Made by a program: the position numbers and the translations under genes. The notes below the pieces were generated by a model, which had not been told where the DNA came from, did no database searches, and was given only the letters and a program-made list of their open reading frames with translations. From Flavobacteriaceae bacterium (GTDB lineage: Bacteria; Bacteroidota; Bacteroidia; Flavobacteriales; Flavobacteriaceae), in NCBI GenBank assembly GCA_013214275.1, contig JABSPP010000038.1, positions 1-9,680 of the forward strand: 9,680 nt of DNA, read 5' to 3'. Positions 1 to 5,101 of this stretch are shown here, in pieces (position 1 is the stretch's first letter; the number at the start of each line of letters is the position of its first letter).

Positions 1-78
1 GTTTTAGGTGAAGTTCAAGTAGAACAATTATTTAAGTCCAAGAAATCGTTGTTTAAGAAAAAGAAGAAAAAAGGATGA
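1..78 (+). CDS. C-terminal end of an unidentified lysine-rich protein (partial)
   Basis: Frame 1 is open from the first base to a TGA at 76-78 and encodes the last 25 residues of a gene that begins outside the window. The tail is strongly basic and ends in a run of six lysines and a glycine after FKSKKSLF. The stop overlaps the start of the next gene (ATGA at 75-78), which suggests translational coupling and a shared operon with the transglutaminase-like gene. A polylysine cytoplasmic tail would suit a membrane protein, but too little is visible to name a family. Confidence 0.6.
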   Translation, partial: VLGEVQVEQLFKSKKSLFKKKKKKG

Positions 79-1088
79 GAAGAAGTGTATTGCGACTTTT
101 TCTAATCATCTCGCTTAAAGTAGCATCGCAAGCTGAAGATTTTAAACACATCAGCTTTCACAAAGCAGATAGTATCGCAGCTTCTCACCTAGGAGCAACC
201 TTAAAAAGTATTCCAAAACTGTCGTTTCTACTCACCAAAGATCTAGAAACTGACGTAGAAAAGCTGCGATCTATCTTTATGTGGATAACCACCAATACTA
301 GTAATGACCATTCGGTATATGAAAAAAATAAACGCAAAAGAAAACAGTTCAAAAACAACGCTGAAAAATTGCAAAAGTGGAACAGGTATATTCTAAAAAA
401 AAACCTCTCAAAGCTACTGAAAAAGAAAAAAACAATCTGTACAGGATATGCCTACCTACTCAAGGAAATGTGTGCCCATATAAATTTACAATGTAAAATA
501 ATCGATGGATTTGGGAGAACCGCAGGTCTCAACACTCAACAGTTAGCCCAACCCAACCACTCATGGAATGCCGTACTGTTGAATAATAAATGGTACGTAT
601 GTGATCCTACCTGGGCAAGTGGAATAACCAATCCAAACACCCACAAGTTAGATGTTGAACTCCAAAAAGGATATTTTCTCACCCAACCTGAACTGTTTAT
701 CAAAAATCATTTTCCAGAAAATTTAAAATGGACATTATTACAGAATAACAACACAACTTTCGACAGTTTTTTAGAAGAACCTCTGGTGTATGGTGCAGCT
801 TTTCAATATAAGACACTAAATAGGATACCAAAAAAAATGTTCCACACTGTGACCAAAAAAGAACGCATTCCTTTTCACATACAACCCTTAGAACCCGCAG
901 CTATTGACCAAGTACATCTTATGATTAGCACCAAAAGAGAACATAACCTGATAGTCCCTAAAAATTTAGTAGTAGATCAAAAGAACATACGATTTGATCA
1001 CAAATTTCTTTATCGCGGTTTTTATGATGTACACCTAATGATCGATGAGAAGGTGATAATGACCTATGTTTTTGAAGTTAAAAAATAA
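75..1088 (+). CDS. Exported transglutaminase-like (papain-fold) protein
   Basis: A 337-residue protein with an N-terminal signal peptide (RR at 2-3, hydrophobic core about 5-17, likely cleavage after ASQA at residue 20), so it probably acts in the periplasm or at the outer surface. The middle is a transglutaminase-like core. Cys122 lies in ICTGYAYLL, His162 in NHSWNAV and Asp177 in YVCDPTWASG, the order and spacing of the Cys-His-Asp triad of this superfamily. Residues about 240-337 look like a beta-rich C-terminal domain. Bacterial members are peptidases, amidases or crosslinking enzymes, and the substrate here cannot be inferred. The ATG overlaps the preceding stop as ATGA; the next internal Met is at residue 69, so this start, with its signal peptide, is the only sensible one. 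No SD of useful spacing is seen, as is common in Bacteroidota. Confidence 0.85.
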   Translation: MRRSVLRLFLIISLKVASQAEDFKHISFHKADSIAASHLGATLKSIPKLSFLLTKDLETDVEKLRSIFMWITTNTSNDHSVYEKNKRKRKQFKNNAEKLQKWNRYILKKNLSKLLKKKKTICTGYAYLLKEMCAHINLQCKIIDGFGRTAGLNTQQLAQPNHSWNAVLLNNKWYVCDPTWASGITNPNTHKLDVELQKGYFLTQPELFIKNHFPENLKWTLLQNNNTTFDSFLEEPLVYGAAFQYKTLNRIPKKMFHTVTKKERIPFHIQPLEPAAIDQVHLMISTKREHNLIVPKNLVVDQKNIRFDHKFLYRGFYDVHLMIDEKVIMTYVFEVKK

Positions 1089-1193
1089 AAAATCTAGAAA
1101 TAAGATGTGAGCAGTACCTAATGAGAGAATTCAAATTTTAAATAATTTAGTTTATAGAATTCAACATGTCCCAAAGTGCAACCCAATAAACAT

Positions 1194-1221
1194 AAAAAAA
1201 CGCCTTGAATCAAGGCGTTTT
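1194..1221. terminator. Bidirectional intrinsic terminator, stronger on the minus strand
   Basis: A perfect stem CGCCTTG (1201-1207) / CAAGGCG (1211-1217) with loop AAT is extended by AAAA (1197-1200) against TTTT (1218-1221). On the plus strand only four T follow, so it can end the transglutaminase transcript 109 nt after its stop. On the minus strand the same hairpin is followed by seven T (1200 down to 1194), a stronger configuration, which implies leftward transcription arriving from about 1420. Confidence 0.85.
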
Positions 1222-1294
1222 CACCAAAACTTTCATCTGAATTTGATGATATGACAGCTACAATCTTTGAGAGCCTTTTGGAAAGTTCACAACC

Positions 1295-1351
1295 CTAGAA
1301 TAGTATGAGAGTGGCTGGCTGCTCTTCAAAGACCTCAAACTTCTTATTCAT
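1295..1351 (-). CDS. Possible 18-residue peptide in the minus-strand mini-transcript
   Basis: An ATG at 1351 (minus) opens an ORF reading MNKKFEVFEEQPATLILF and stopping at TAG (1297-1295). A purine-rich AGGGGAA lies seven bases before the ATG, a good SD-like element that is unusual in this AT-rich, SD-poor window. It sits between a -7 motif and a strong terminator in the same direction. I do not recognise the peptide. It could be a leader peptide or chance. Confidence 0.25.
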   Translation of the reverse strand: MNKKFEVFEEQPATLILF

Positions 1352-1422
1352 ACAAAGTTCCCCTATTAACTATAAACTAACTGTTATTGTTCTCATACTA
1401 GAAGTATGTTAAATACTCACGT

Positions 1423-1430
1423 CAAAGATA
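1423..1430 (-). promoter_or_regulatory. Leftward TAnnTTTG -7 element
   Basis: Minus-strand TATCTTTG matches the Bacteroidota -7 consensus TAnnTTTG exactly and would place a start near 1418. There is no TTG at the usual distance upstream, so confidence rests on the -7 box and the matching downstream terminator. Confidence 0.35.
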
Positions 1431-1527
1431 TTTTAGATTTCTATACTCTAGGTATCATTTACACATACAAAAAGTAACACAAAGGCATACTTTTTTATCA
1501 TTTAAAGCCAAAAATCTATAATTCGTC

Positions 1528-1535
1528 TATATTTG
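1528..1535 (+). promoter_or_regulatory. Rightward TAnnTTTG -7 element of mini-unit 1
   Basis: TATATTTG followed by a C-rich stretch is an exact match to the Bacteroidota -7 consensus and lies 33 bases before the ATG of the 33-codon ORF at 1568. The expected start is about 1540. No clear -33 TTG is visible. With the motif at 1423-1430 it forms a divergent pair about 100 bp apart. Confidence 0.4.
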
Positions 1536-1567
1536 CCCCCTTAATGAGCATATTAAAAACATATAAT

Positions 1568-1669
1568 ATGAATATCAATCATGGTATTGCTCTCTATCCA
1601 TTGGTCAAAAGCACACGGTTGATCTTACCAATGATGGGTACTTTGTATGAGTTTTTAAAACAAAATTGA
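1568..1669 (+). CDS. Possible 33-residue peptide, mini-unit 1
   Basis: ATG at 1568 to TGA at 1667. The product begins MNINHGIALYPLVKST and ends with LYEFLKQN, with a hydrophobic stretch RLILPMMG in the middle. It lies between an exact -7 motif (1528) and a terminator (1702-1731). Its last codons (1637-1650) form the left arm of a long hairpin that would compete with that terminator, so translation could influence termination as in a leader-peptide attenuator. No family is recognised and the ORF is short enough to be chance. Confidence 0.25.
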   Translation: MNINHGIALYPLVKSTRLILPMMGTLYEFLKQN

Positions 1670-1708
1670 TCAAAACCAATTAAAAATGGAAATATCATAC
1701 AAGGTACT
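1637..1708 (+). promoter_or_regulatory. Long hairpin overlapping the terminator: antiterminator candidate
   Basis: GGTACTTTGTATGA (1637-1650) pairs with TCATACAAGGTACT (1695-1708) over 14 positions, two of them G-U wobbles in RNA, around a 44-nt loop. The right arm overlaps the left arm of the terminator at 1702-1711, so the two structures cannot form together. This is the geometry of a transcription attenuator. No gene lies close downstream, so what it would control is unclear. Confidence 0.4.
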
Positions 1709-1733
1709 CAAGAGATTTGAGCACCTTTTTTAA
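1686..1733 (+). CDS. Possible 15-residue peptide overlapping the terminator
   Basis: ATG at 1686 to TAA at 1731 encodes MEISYKVLKRFEHLF. It is listed because its start context is a 16-base block repeated exactly at the start of the mini-unit 2 ORF (2003-2018), giving the same first residues MEI. The body of the ORF is the terminator hairpin itself, which argues against a true gene. Confidence 0.12.
   Translation: MEISYKVLKRFEHLF
1702..1731 (+). terminator. Intrinsic terminator of mini-unit 1
   Basis: A 10-bp stem AGGTACTCAA (1702-1711) / TTGAGCACCT (1717-1726) with one A-C mismatch and a five-base loop, followed by six T (1726-1731) and a further T-rich run to 1740. Orientation is rightward, yet no conventional gene precedes it within 600 bases, so it implies a small transcript starting in the intergenic region. 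Confidence 0.75.
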
Positions 1734-1916
1734 TTTTTTTTAAAAAAAATATTGATGAATAGTAACTAAATGAAACATACAGGGAATTGAGTAGTAAGCA
1801 ATTGATCATCAAAAAATTGCATCAGCATCACTATTTCTGTGAATTCACGGACAGGGATATCCTATGAAAAAATTAAATTAAAATATTGATTATCAGTAAA
1901 TTAAATTGAAATTTTA
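1732..1916. other. AT-rich gap with small palindromes, no gene seen
   Basis: Between mini-units 1 and 2 there is no convincing ORF. Visible elements are GCAATT (1798-1803) / AATTGC (1815-1820), the 10-bp palindrome GTGAATTCAC (1839-1848) flanked by CTGT and ACAG, and AAATTAAATT-type direct repeats around 1870-1910. None has a clear role. Confidence 0.4.
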
Positions 1917-1948
1917 TTTGCATAATTCAAAAATAGTTTTCACTTTTG
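1917..1948 (+). promoter_or_regulatory. Promoter candidate for mini-unit 2
   Basis: TTTG at 1917-1920 and CACTTTTG at 1941-1948 are separated by 20 bases, the expected Bacteroidota spacing; the -7 box deviates from TAnnTTTG at its first base. A start near 1953 would give a leader of about 57 nt before the ATG at 2010. Confidence 0.35.
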
Positions 1949-2009
1949 TCCCCGAATTAAAACCCTGGCATATGGTTCAGGTAATACAATAAATAACACA
2001 TCATTAAAA

Positions 2010-2117
2010 ATGGAAATAAATCGTAAAAAACAAAATAGTGTTGCGAAGATGGAAGTCTTCACAATTTTTGTAAAAAGCGTTCCAAAGGTGCCTGATTTAG
2101 AGTGTGAAAATGAGTGA
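2010..2117 (+). CDS. Possible 35-residue protein, mini-unit 2
   Basis: ATG at 2010 to TGA at 2115. The product begins MEINRKKQNSVAKMEVF, continues with a short hydrophobic segment TIFVKSVPKV and ends acidic (DLECENE), with one cysteine. A basic N-terminus, beta-like centre and acidic tail look more protein-like than random. It is bracketed by a promoter candidate (1917-1948) and a strong terminator (2141-2171), making a compact unit of about 220 nt. No family is recognised. A precursor peptide or small regulator would fit the size, but no maturation genes are nearby. Confidence 0.35.
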   Translation: MEINRKKQNSVAKMEVFTIFVKSVPKVPDLECENE

Positions 2118-2140
2118 AAAGACTCTTAAAAATATCTAAA

Positions 2141-2171
2141 AATGGCATCGAGTAACGATGTCATTTTTTTT
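2141..2171 (+). terminator. Intrinsic terminator of mini-unit 2
   Basis: A 10-bp stem AATGGCATCG (2141-2150) / CGATGTCATT (2156-2165), one G-U wobble, loop AGTAA, then a run of eight T ending at 2171. It is 23 bases past the stop of the 35-codon ORF and oriented the same way. Confidence 0.8.
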
Positions 2172-2258
2172 GGCCTAAAAATTGTACAAAGCCAGATATA
2201 GCTTGGGAAAAATTGATATGAAACACCAAAAAAAAGGGTTAAAAAAATGGTAAAAAAG

Positions 2259-2289
2259 TTGGATAATTGGTACATTTTTCGTATATTTA
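2259..2289 (+). promoter_or_regulatory. Promoter candidate for mini-unit 3
   Basis: TTGG (2259-2262) and TATATTTA (2282-2289) are spaced 20 bases apart counting from TTG, close to the Bacteroidota TTG/TAnnTTTG pattern with the final G replaced by A. The expected start is near 2295, leaving a leader of only about 10 nt to the ATG at 2306. Confidence 0.4.
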
Positions 2290-2305
2290 AAAGAGTATTT
2301 AAGCT

Positions 2306-2431
2306 ATGAAAGAACCCTTTAAAATTGCCATCCAATGTAAAATTTACCTAACTGAAAAGCAGCGATCCCTCATTGAGGAATGCTGTTTACAAAAACAAGA
2401 TTGTCATCATCCTATATTCGTTGTAATATAG
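2306..2431 (+). CDS. Possible 41-residue cysteine-containing protein, mini-unit 3
   Basis: ATG at 2306 to TAG at 2429. The sequence begins MKEPFKIAIQCKIYL, has a helix-like charged segment TEKQRSLIEECC, then QKQDCHHP and a hydrophobic end IFVVI. It holds four Cys (residues 11, 26, 27, 33) and two His, which could bind metal, but no known zinc-ribbon spacing is obvious. A promoter-like sequence lies just upstream and an inverted repeat just downstream. It may be a small real gene or the remains of a larger one; I do not recognise it. Confidence 0.35.
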   Translation: MKEPFKIAIQCKIYLTEKQRSLIEECCLQKQDCHHPIFVVI

Positions 2432-2446
2432 CTGATAAAATTAGCC

Positions 2447-2471
2447 AGCGTTATTAAAAATTGCTAACGCT
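2447..2471. repeat. Inverted repeat after mini-unit 3
   Basis: AGCGTTA (2447-2453) and TAACGCT (2465-2471) are perfect inverted copies around an 11-base AT-rich loop; TTAGC (2441-2445) / GCTAA (2463-2467) gives an alternative pairing. There is no T-run afterwards, so it is either a weak, Rho-type or processing hairpin, or a protein-binding site. Confidence 0.5.
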
Positions 2472-2474
2472 TCC

Positions 2475-2486
2475 ATTGTGCACAAT
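2475..2486. repeat. Perfect 12-bp palindrome ATTGTGCACAAT
   Basis: A perfect dyad four bases past the preceding inverted repeat, resembling an operator half-site pair in form. No regulator is encoded next to it and no second copy was noticed in the window. Confidence 0.4.
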
Positions 2487-2783
2487 TGAGAATTTCTAGG
2501 TCATCTGTATCCTAAAGGCCACAGGAGTTATACAATGATATGATAGGCGCCTAACAGGCCTCTCACACAGAAATTCGGTTGGTCTGCCTGCAGCAGACAT
2601 CGTTGAAATGAGTCTTATTAGAATTCACTGACGGCACCAACTATGCCCAAAAATGAACCTCTAAGAATTTGTTCCAACAGAACCGCCGTTGTTACGGCAA
2701 AAAAATAATTGTCAAACTTGTCTGCCTCATCAGGCATAAAAATTGAAAAACAGCACGATAGGCAGGCCTTAAAATTTAATGTT
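2487..2783. other. Gene-less, palindrome-rich stretch, possible repeat or mobile-element remnant
   Basis: No promoter of TAnnTTTG type and no convincing plus-strand ORF was found before the lipoprotein ATG at 2784. Visible are TAGGCGCCTA (2544-2553), GTCTGC-ctgca-GCAGAC (about 2582-2598), GCCGT-tgtt-ACGGC and TGCCT-catc-AGGCA (about 2723-2735). GTCTGCCT recurs in the second and last, and GGCAGGCC occurs near 2761. On the minus strand a 39-codon ORF (2737 to 2618) ends in a hydrophobic stretch. Together these suggest decayed repeat DNA, but I cannot name an element. Confidence 0.35.
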
Positions 2784-2975
2784 ATGAAAACTTTAAAAAT
2801 TGTCATGTTAATGATTGTATTCTCTTTGTTCATGACCTCATGTACAGATCTTATCAACTCCGATGATCAAATGATCATGGATTCCATTGAAAACACCAAT
2901 GCTGCTTATGATACTGGTGATGAACATGATGCTAATAATGGTAACAGTGGCAGAGCAGGGAATGGAGATGGATAA
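2784..2975 (+). CDS. Small Gly/Asn/Asp-rich lipoprotein upstream of the sensor kinase
   Basis: A 63-residue product. Residues 1-19 are a lipoprotein signal (MKTLKIVMLMIVFSLFMTS) followed by Cys20, the likely lipidated residue; the +1/+2 residues Thr-Asp are compatible with sorting to the membrane or cell surface. The mature part is only about 44 residues, first acidic (NSDDQ, DSIENT), then a low-complexity tail TGDEHDANNGNSGRAGNGDG. The frame extends upstream to 2709, but the ATG at 2784 is chosen because it starts a textbook signal peptide. It lies 68 bases before the sensor kinase, with a terminator between, so it can be made in excess over the kinase. Function is unknown; a ligand, pheromone-like peptide or accessory sensor component is inference from position. 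Confidence 0.7.
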   Translation: MKTLKIVMLMIVFSLFMTSCTDLINSDDQMIMDSIENTNAAYDTGDEHDANNGNSGRAGNGDG

Positions 2976-2998
2976 ATCCATCAAACAATCGTAAATTC

Positions 2999-3028
2999 AG
3001 CCCTTGGTGTAAAACTAAGGGCTTTTTT
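2999..3028 (+). terminator. Intrinsic terminator between the small lipoprotein and the kinase
   Basis: AGCCCTT (2999-3005) pairs perfectly with AAGGGCT (3017-3023) around an 11-base loop and is followed by six T (3023-3028). It separates the lipoprotein from the kinase, so the kinase needs read-through or its own promoter. Confidence 0.85.
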
Positions 3029-3030
3029 AG

Positions 3031-3038
3031 TAGCTTTG
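3031..3038 (+). promoter_or_regulatory. TAnnTTTG -7 element directly after the terminator
   Basis: TAGCTTTG is an exact -7 consensus match, with the nearest TTG upstream (3004) at a longer-than-usual spacing of 24. A start near 3043 would make the first TTG codon (3044) leaderless but leave about 15 nt before the second candidate TTG (3059). Confidence 0.3.
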
Positions 3039-3043
3039 TTTTT

Positions 3044-5101
3044 TTGAAGCCAATTCCCTTGAAGACACTATCCATTATAAGCACTATCCTTTTATGTATC
3101 GTACTTTACTCCTGTCAAAAATCCCATCCTAATCCGCAGCAAGTTCAGCTTAAGCGCGATAGTGTTGTCGTCTGGATAAAGCATTCCTGCACAACAAGCT
3201 TATCCAACGATCTTAAACTTCAATACTTAAACAAGGCTCATCAAAAACTTAAAAGCATGCCTGAGGATAGCATACCGCTCGCCCAATTAGATGAGGTTGC
3301 TTATCAATTTGGTCAATTAAAGGATAGCATTAGTTTCTTTAACGCTAATCAAGAGACCCTTCACTTGGCTTTAAAGAGACAAGACTCTTTTATCATTGCT
3401 AATGCACACTGGAGTTATGCAATGTATTACGGTAATATTGAGTCTTACGAAAAATCGTTTTACCATTACAATATTGCGCTCGATTATTTCTCCAAGCTGA
3501 AAAAAGAGTATCAGACAGCAAGAGCCTTATATGCCATGGCATTTATCAAAGGACAATATCGGGACTATACTGGCAGTGAAGTCTTGCTCTTTAAAGCCAT
3601 CAAGAAATTTGAACAGCTCAAAGATTACGAGTATTTATCAGATTCATATAATTCTTTAGGTATCTTACAAATAGACATTAAGGAATATGATCAAGCTTTA
3701 AGTTATTATGACCAAGCTTTAGAATATGCAAAAGAAATGAAAAATAATAATAGCAATAAATATGTGTCAATTTTAAACAATAAAGGAATCGTCCAACTAA
3801 AAAAAGGAAACTTTATAAAAGCCATTGAGTATTTTAACAAAGCCTTATCAGAAAATAACGATATTGAGCGTTATGCAAGAATTATTGATAACCGCGCATT
3901 TTCACGGTTACAACTCAAGGATACCACGCATGTTAAAAAAGATTTGTTCAGGAGTTTAGTGATAAGAGATAGTATGAACAATAAGGCTGGCGTTGTTATG
4001 AGTAAAATCAGACTTTCAGAATATTATGAATATATCAAAGACACCATAAAATCTGTACAATATGCTAGTGAGGCCAATGCATTGGCCAAAAAAATAAAAA
4101 ACGGTAGGGACTATTTAACAACTTTAAAACAGCTTGCAGACCTACAGCCCCACAAAGCACATAAATACCTCCATCTGTATTCTAATTTTAGTGACAGCCT
4201 TAACAACGCAGAACGCAAAAACGTAAATAAATTTACGCGTATTGAGTTTCAAACAGATGAGATTCTAGAAACCAACAAATCCCTCACACAGCAACGCATC
4301 TGGATTTTTAGTGCAAGTGCTGCCTTGCTGCTTATCCTTTCTTTGTTATATTTCTTAAAGATACAACGCGCCAAAAATGAAAAACTATTTTTAGAAACAG
4401 AACAACAAAAAGCCAACGAGCAGGTATATCTACTTACCCTAAAGCAGCAAGCTGCTCTAGAGGAAGAGAAAACACGTGAGCGCAATCGGATTTCTCAAGA
4501 GCTGCACGATGGCATCCTAGGGCGTCTGTTTGGAACTCGTGTTGGACTCGGGTTTCTAGAACTAAAAACAGAGAAGCAAATACAAGAACAACACGAAGCT
4601 TTCCTAGAAGAGCTTCAAGATATAGAAAAGGAAATACGCGATGTGTCGCATAAGTTAAACGATAATTTTGCAAGTGCAAGTGTAAACTTTGTCACCATTG
4701 TAAAAGAACTTCTGGTAGCTAAAAGTGCTATTGGAGGGTTTCAGTTTCGCTTGGACATCAATCAGGATATTCCTTGGAAAACCCTAGATGAACTGGTTAA
4801 GGTAAACATCTACCGCATCATTCAGGAAACACTACAGAATACCATAAAACATGCTAAGGCAAAAAATGTTATCTTAGACTTCTCAATTGTAGAGGAAGAT
4901 CTTTTGGTAACGATACAGGATGATGGTGTTGGATTTAACCCACAAAAATCTAAAAAAGGAATTGGACTTAAAAATATGAAATCACGAATCGAAAAATTGC
5001 ATGGGAGTTTAGAAATAACATCTGCTGTGAACAAGGGAATACAAATTGTTATTAAAATCCCTTTAACATGTCCCAAGAACAAAAACACTACAACGCCCTA
5101 A
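3044..5101 (+). CDS. TPR-containing sensor histidine kinase (HisKA_3 / HATPase_c)
   Basis: A 685-residue hybrid sensor. Residues 1-24 form a signal peptide ending in LYSC (Cys24), so the N-terminus is probably lipidated. About 110-390 are TPR-like helical repeats in the periplasm (for example YNSLGILQIDIKEYDQALSY at 202-221 and KGIVQLKKGNFIKAIEYF at 247-264). About 419-440 is a transmembrane helix, followed by a coiled-coil to 480. The HisKA_3 dimerisation motif RISQELHDGI holds phospho-acceptor His488. The HATPase domain has the N-box around QETLQNTIKHAKA (594-606), DDGVGF (626-631) and GIGLKNM (639-645). No ATG is available; TTG at 3044 and TTG at 3059 are both possible, the latter giving the cleaner signal MKTLSIISTILL. 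It overlaps the response-regulator gene by 34 bases, so the two are co-translated partners. Confidence 0.9.
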   Translation: MKPIPLKTLSIISTILLCIVLYSCQKSHPNPQQVQLKRDSVVVWIKHSCTTSLSNDLKLQYLNKAHQKLKSMPEDSIPLAQLDEVAYQFGQLKDSISFFNANQETLHLALKRQDSFIIANAHWSYAMYYGNIESYEKSFYHYNIALDYFSKLKKEYQTARALYAMAFIKGQYRDYTGSEVLLFKAIKKFEQLKDYEYLSDSYNSLGILQIDIKEYDQALSYYDQALEYAKEMKNNNSNKYVSILNNKGIVQLKKGNFIKAIEYFNKALSENNDIERYARIIDNRAFSRLQLKDTTHVKKDLFRSLVIRDSMNNKAGVVMSKIRLSEYYEYIKDTIKSVQYASEANALAKKIKNGRDYLTTLKQLADLQPHKAHKYLHLYSNFSDSLNNAERKNVNKFTRIEFQTDEILETNKSLTQQRIWIFSASAALLLILSLLYFLKIQRAKNEKLFLETEQQKANEQVYLLTLKQQAALEEEKTRERNRISQELHDGILGRLFGTRVGLGFLELKTEKQIQEQHEAFLEELQDIEKEIRDVSHKLNDNFASASVNFVTIVKELLVAKSAIGGFQFRLDINQDIPWKTLDELVKVNIYRIIQETLQNTIKHAKAKNVILDFSIVEEDLLVTIQDDGVGFNPQKSKKGIGLKNMKSRIEKLHGSLEITSAVNKGIQIVIKIPLTCPKNKNTTTP

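Larger units (their letters stand above)
1194..1420 (-). ncRNA. Candidate minus-strand small RNA or mini-mRNA
   Basis: Inferred transcript of about 225 nt from a TATCTTTG -7 element (1430 to 1423) to the strong minus-strand terminator at 1194-1221. It contains several self-complementary blocks. TAGTATGAGA (plus 1301-1310) is the exact inverted complement of TCTCATACTA (1391-1400). CATACT-aga-AGTATG (1394-1408) forms a competing local hairpin. CTTTGAGAG (1265-1273) pairs with CTCTTCAAAG (1322-1331) with one bulge, in a pseudoknot-like order relative to the first stem. An 18-codon ORF lies inside. No tmRNA, SRP RNA or tRNA hallmark was found. Expression is unproven and no -33 TTG is visible. 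Confidence 0.3.

Noticed and set aside
1311..1340. SRP-RNA-like motif on the minus strand (GGTC...GAAGAGCAGCC)
   Set aside because: The symmetric and asymmetric loop sequences of SRP domain IV do not line up and there is no closing stem; the resemblance is superficial.
2126..2335. 69-codon minus-strand ORF
   Set aside because: It runs through the mini-unit 2 terminator and the mini-unit 3 promoter and start, is rich in Phe/Leu as expected from AT-rich reverse strand, and has no promoter or recognisable domain.
2709..2783. Upstream extension of the small lipoprotein (25 codons)
   Set aside because: It would bury a textbook lipoprotein signal peptide inside the protein, and it overlaps a palindromic repeat.
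1089..2783. tRNA, tmRNA or CRISPR array
   Set aside because: No T-loop GGTTCGA-type sequence with matching acceptor stem, no CCA end, and no regularly spaced repeats were found.
2738..2857. N-terminal half of the 79-codon minus-strand ORF 2618-2857
   Set aside because: This part is antisense to the clear lipoprotein signal-peptide gene at 2784. Only the part left of 2738 is kept, as a low-grade observation.
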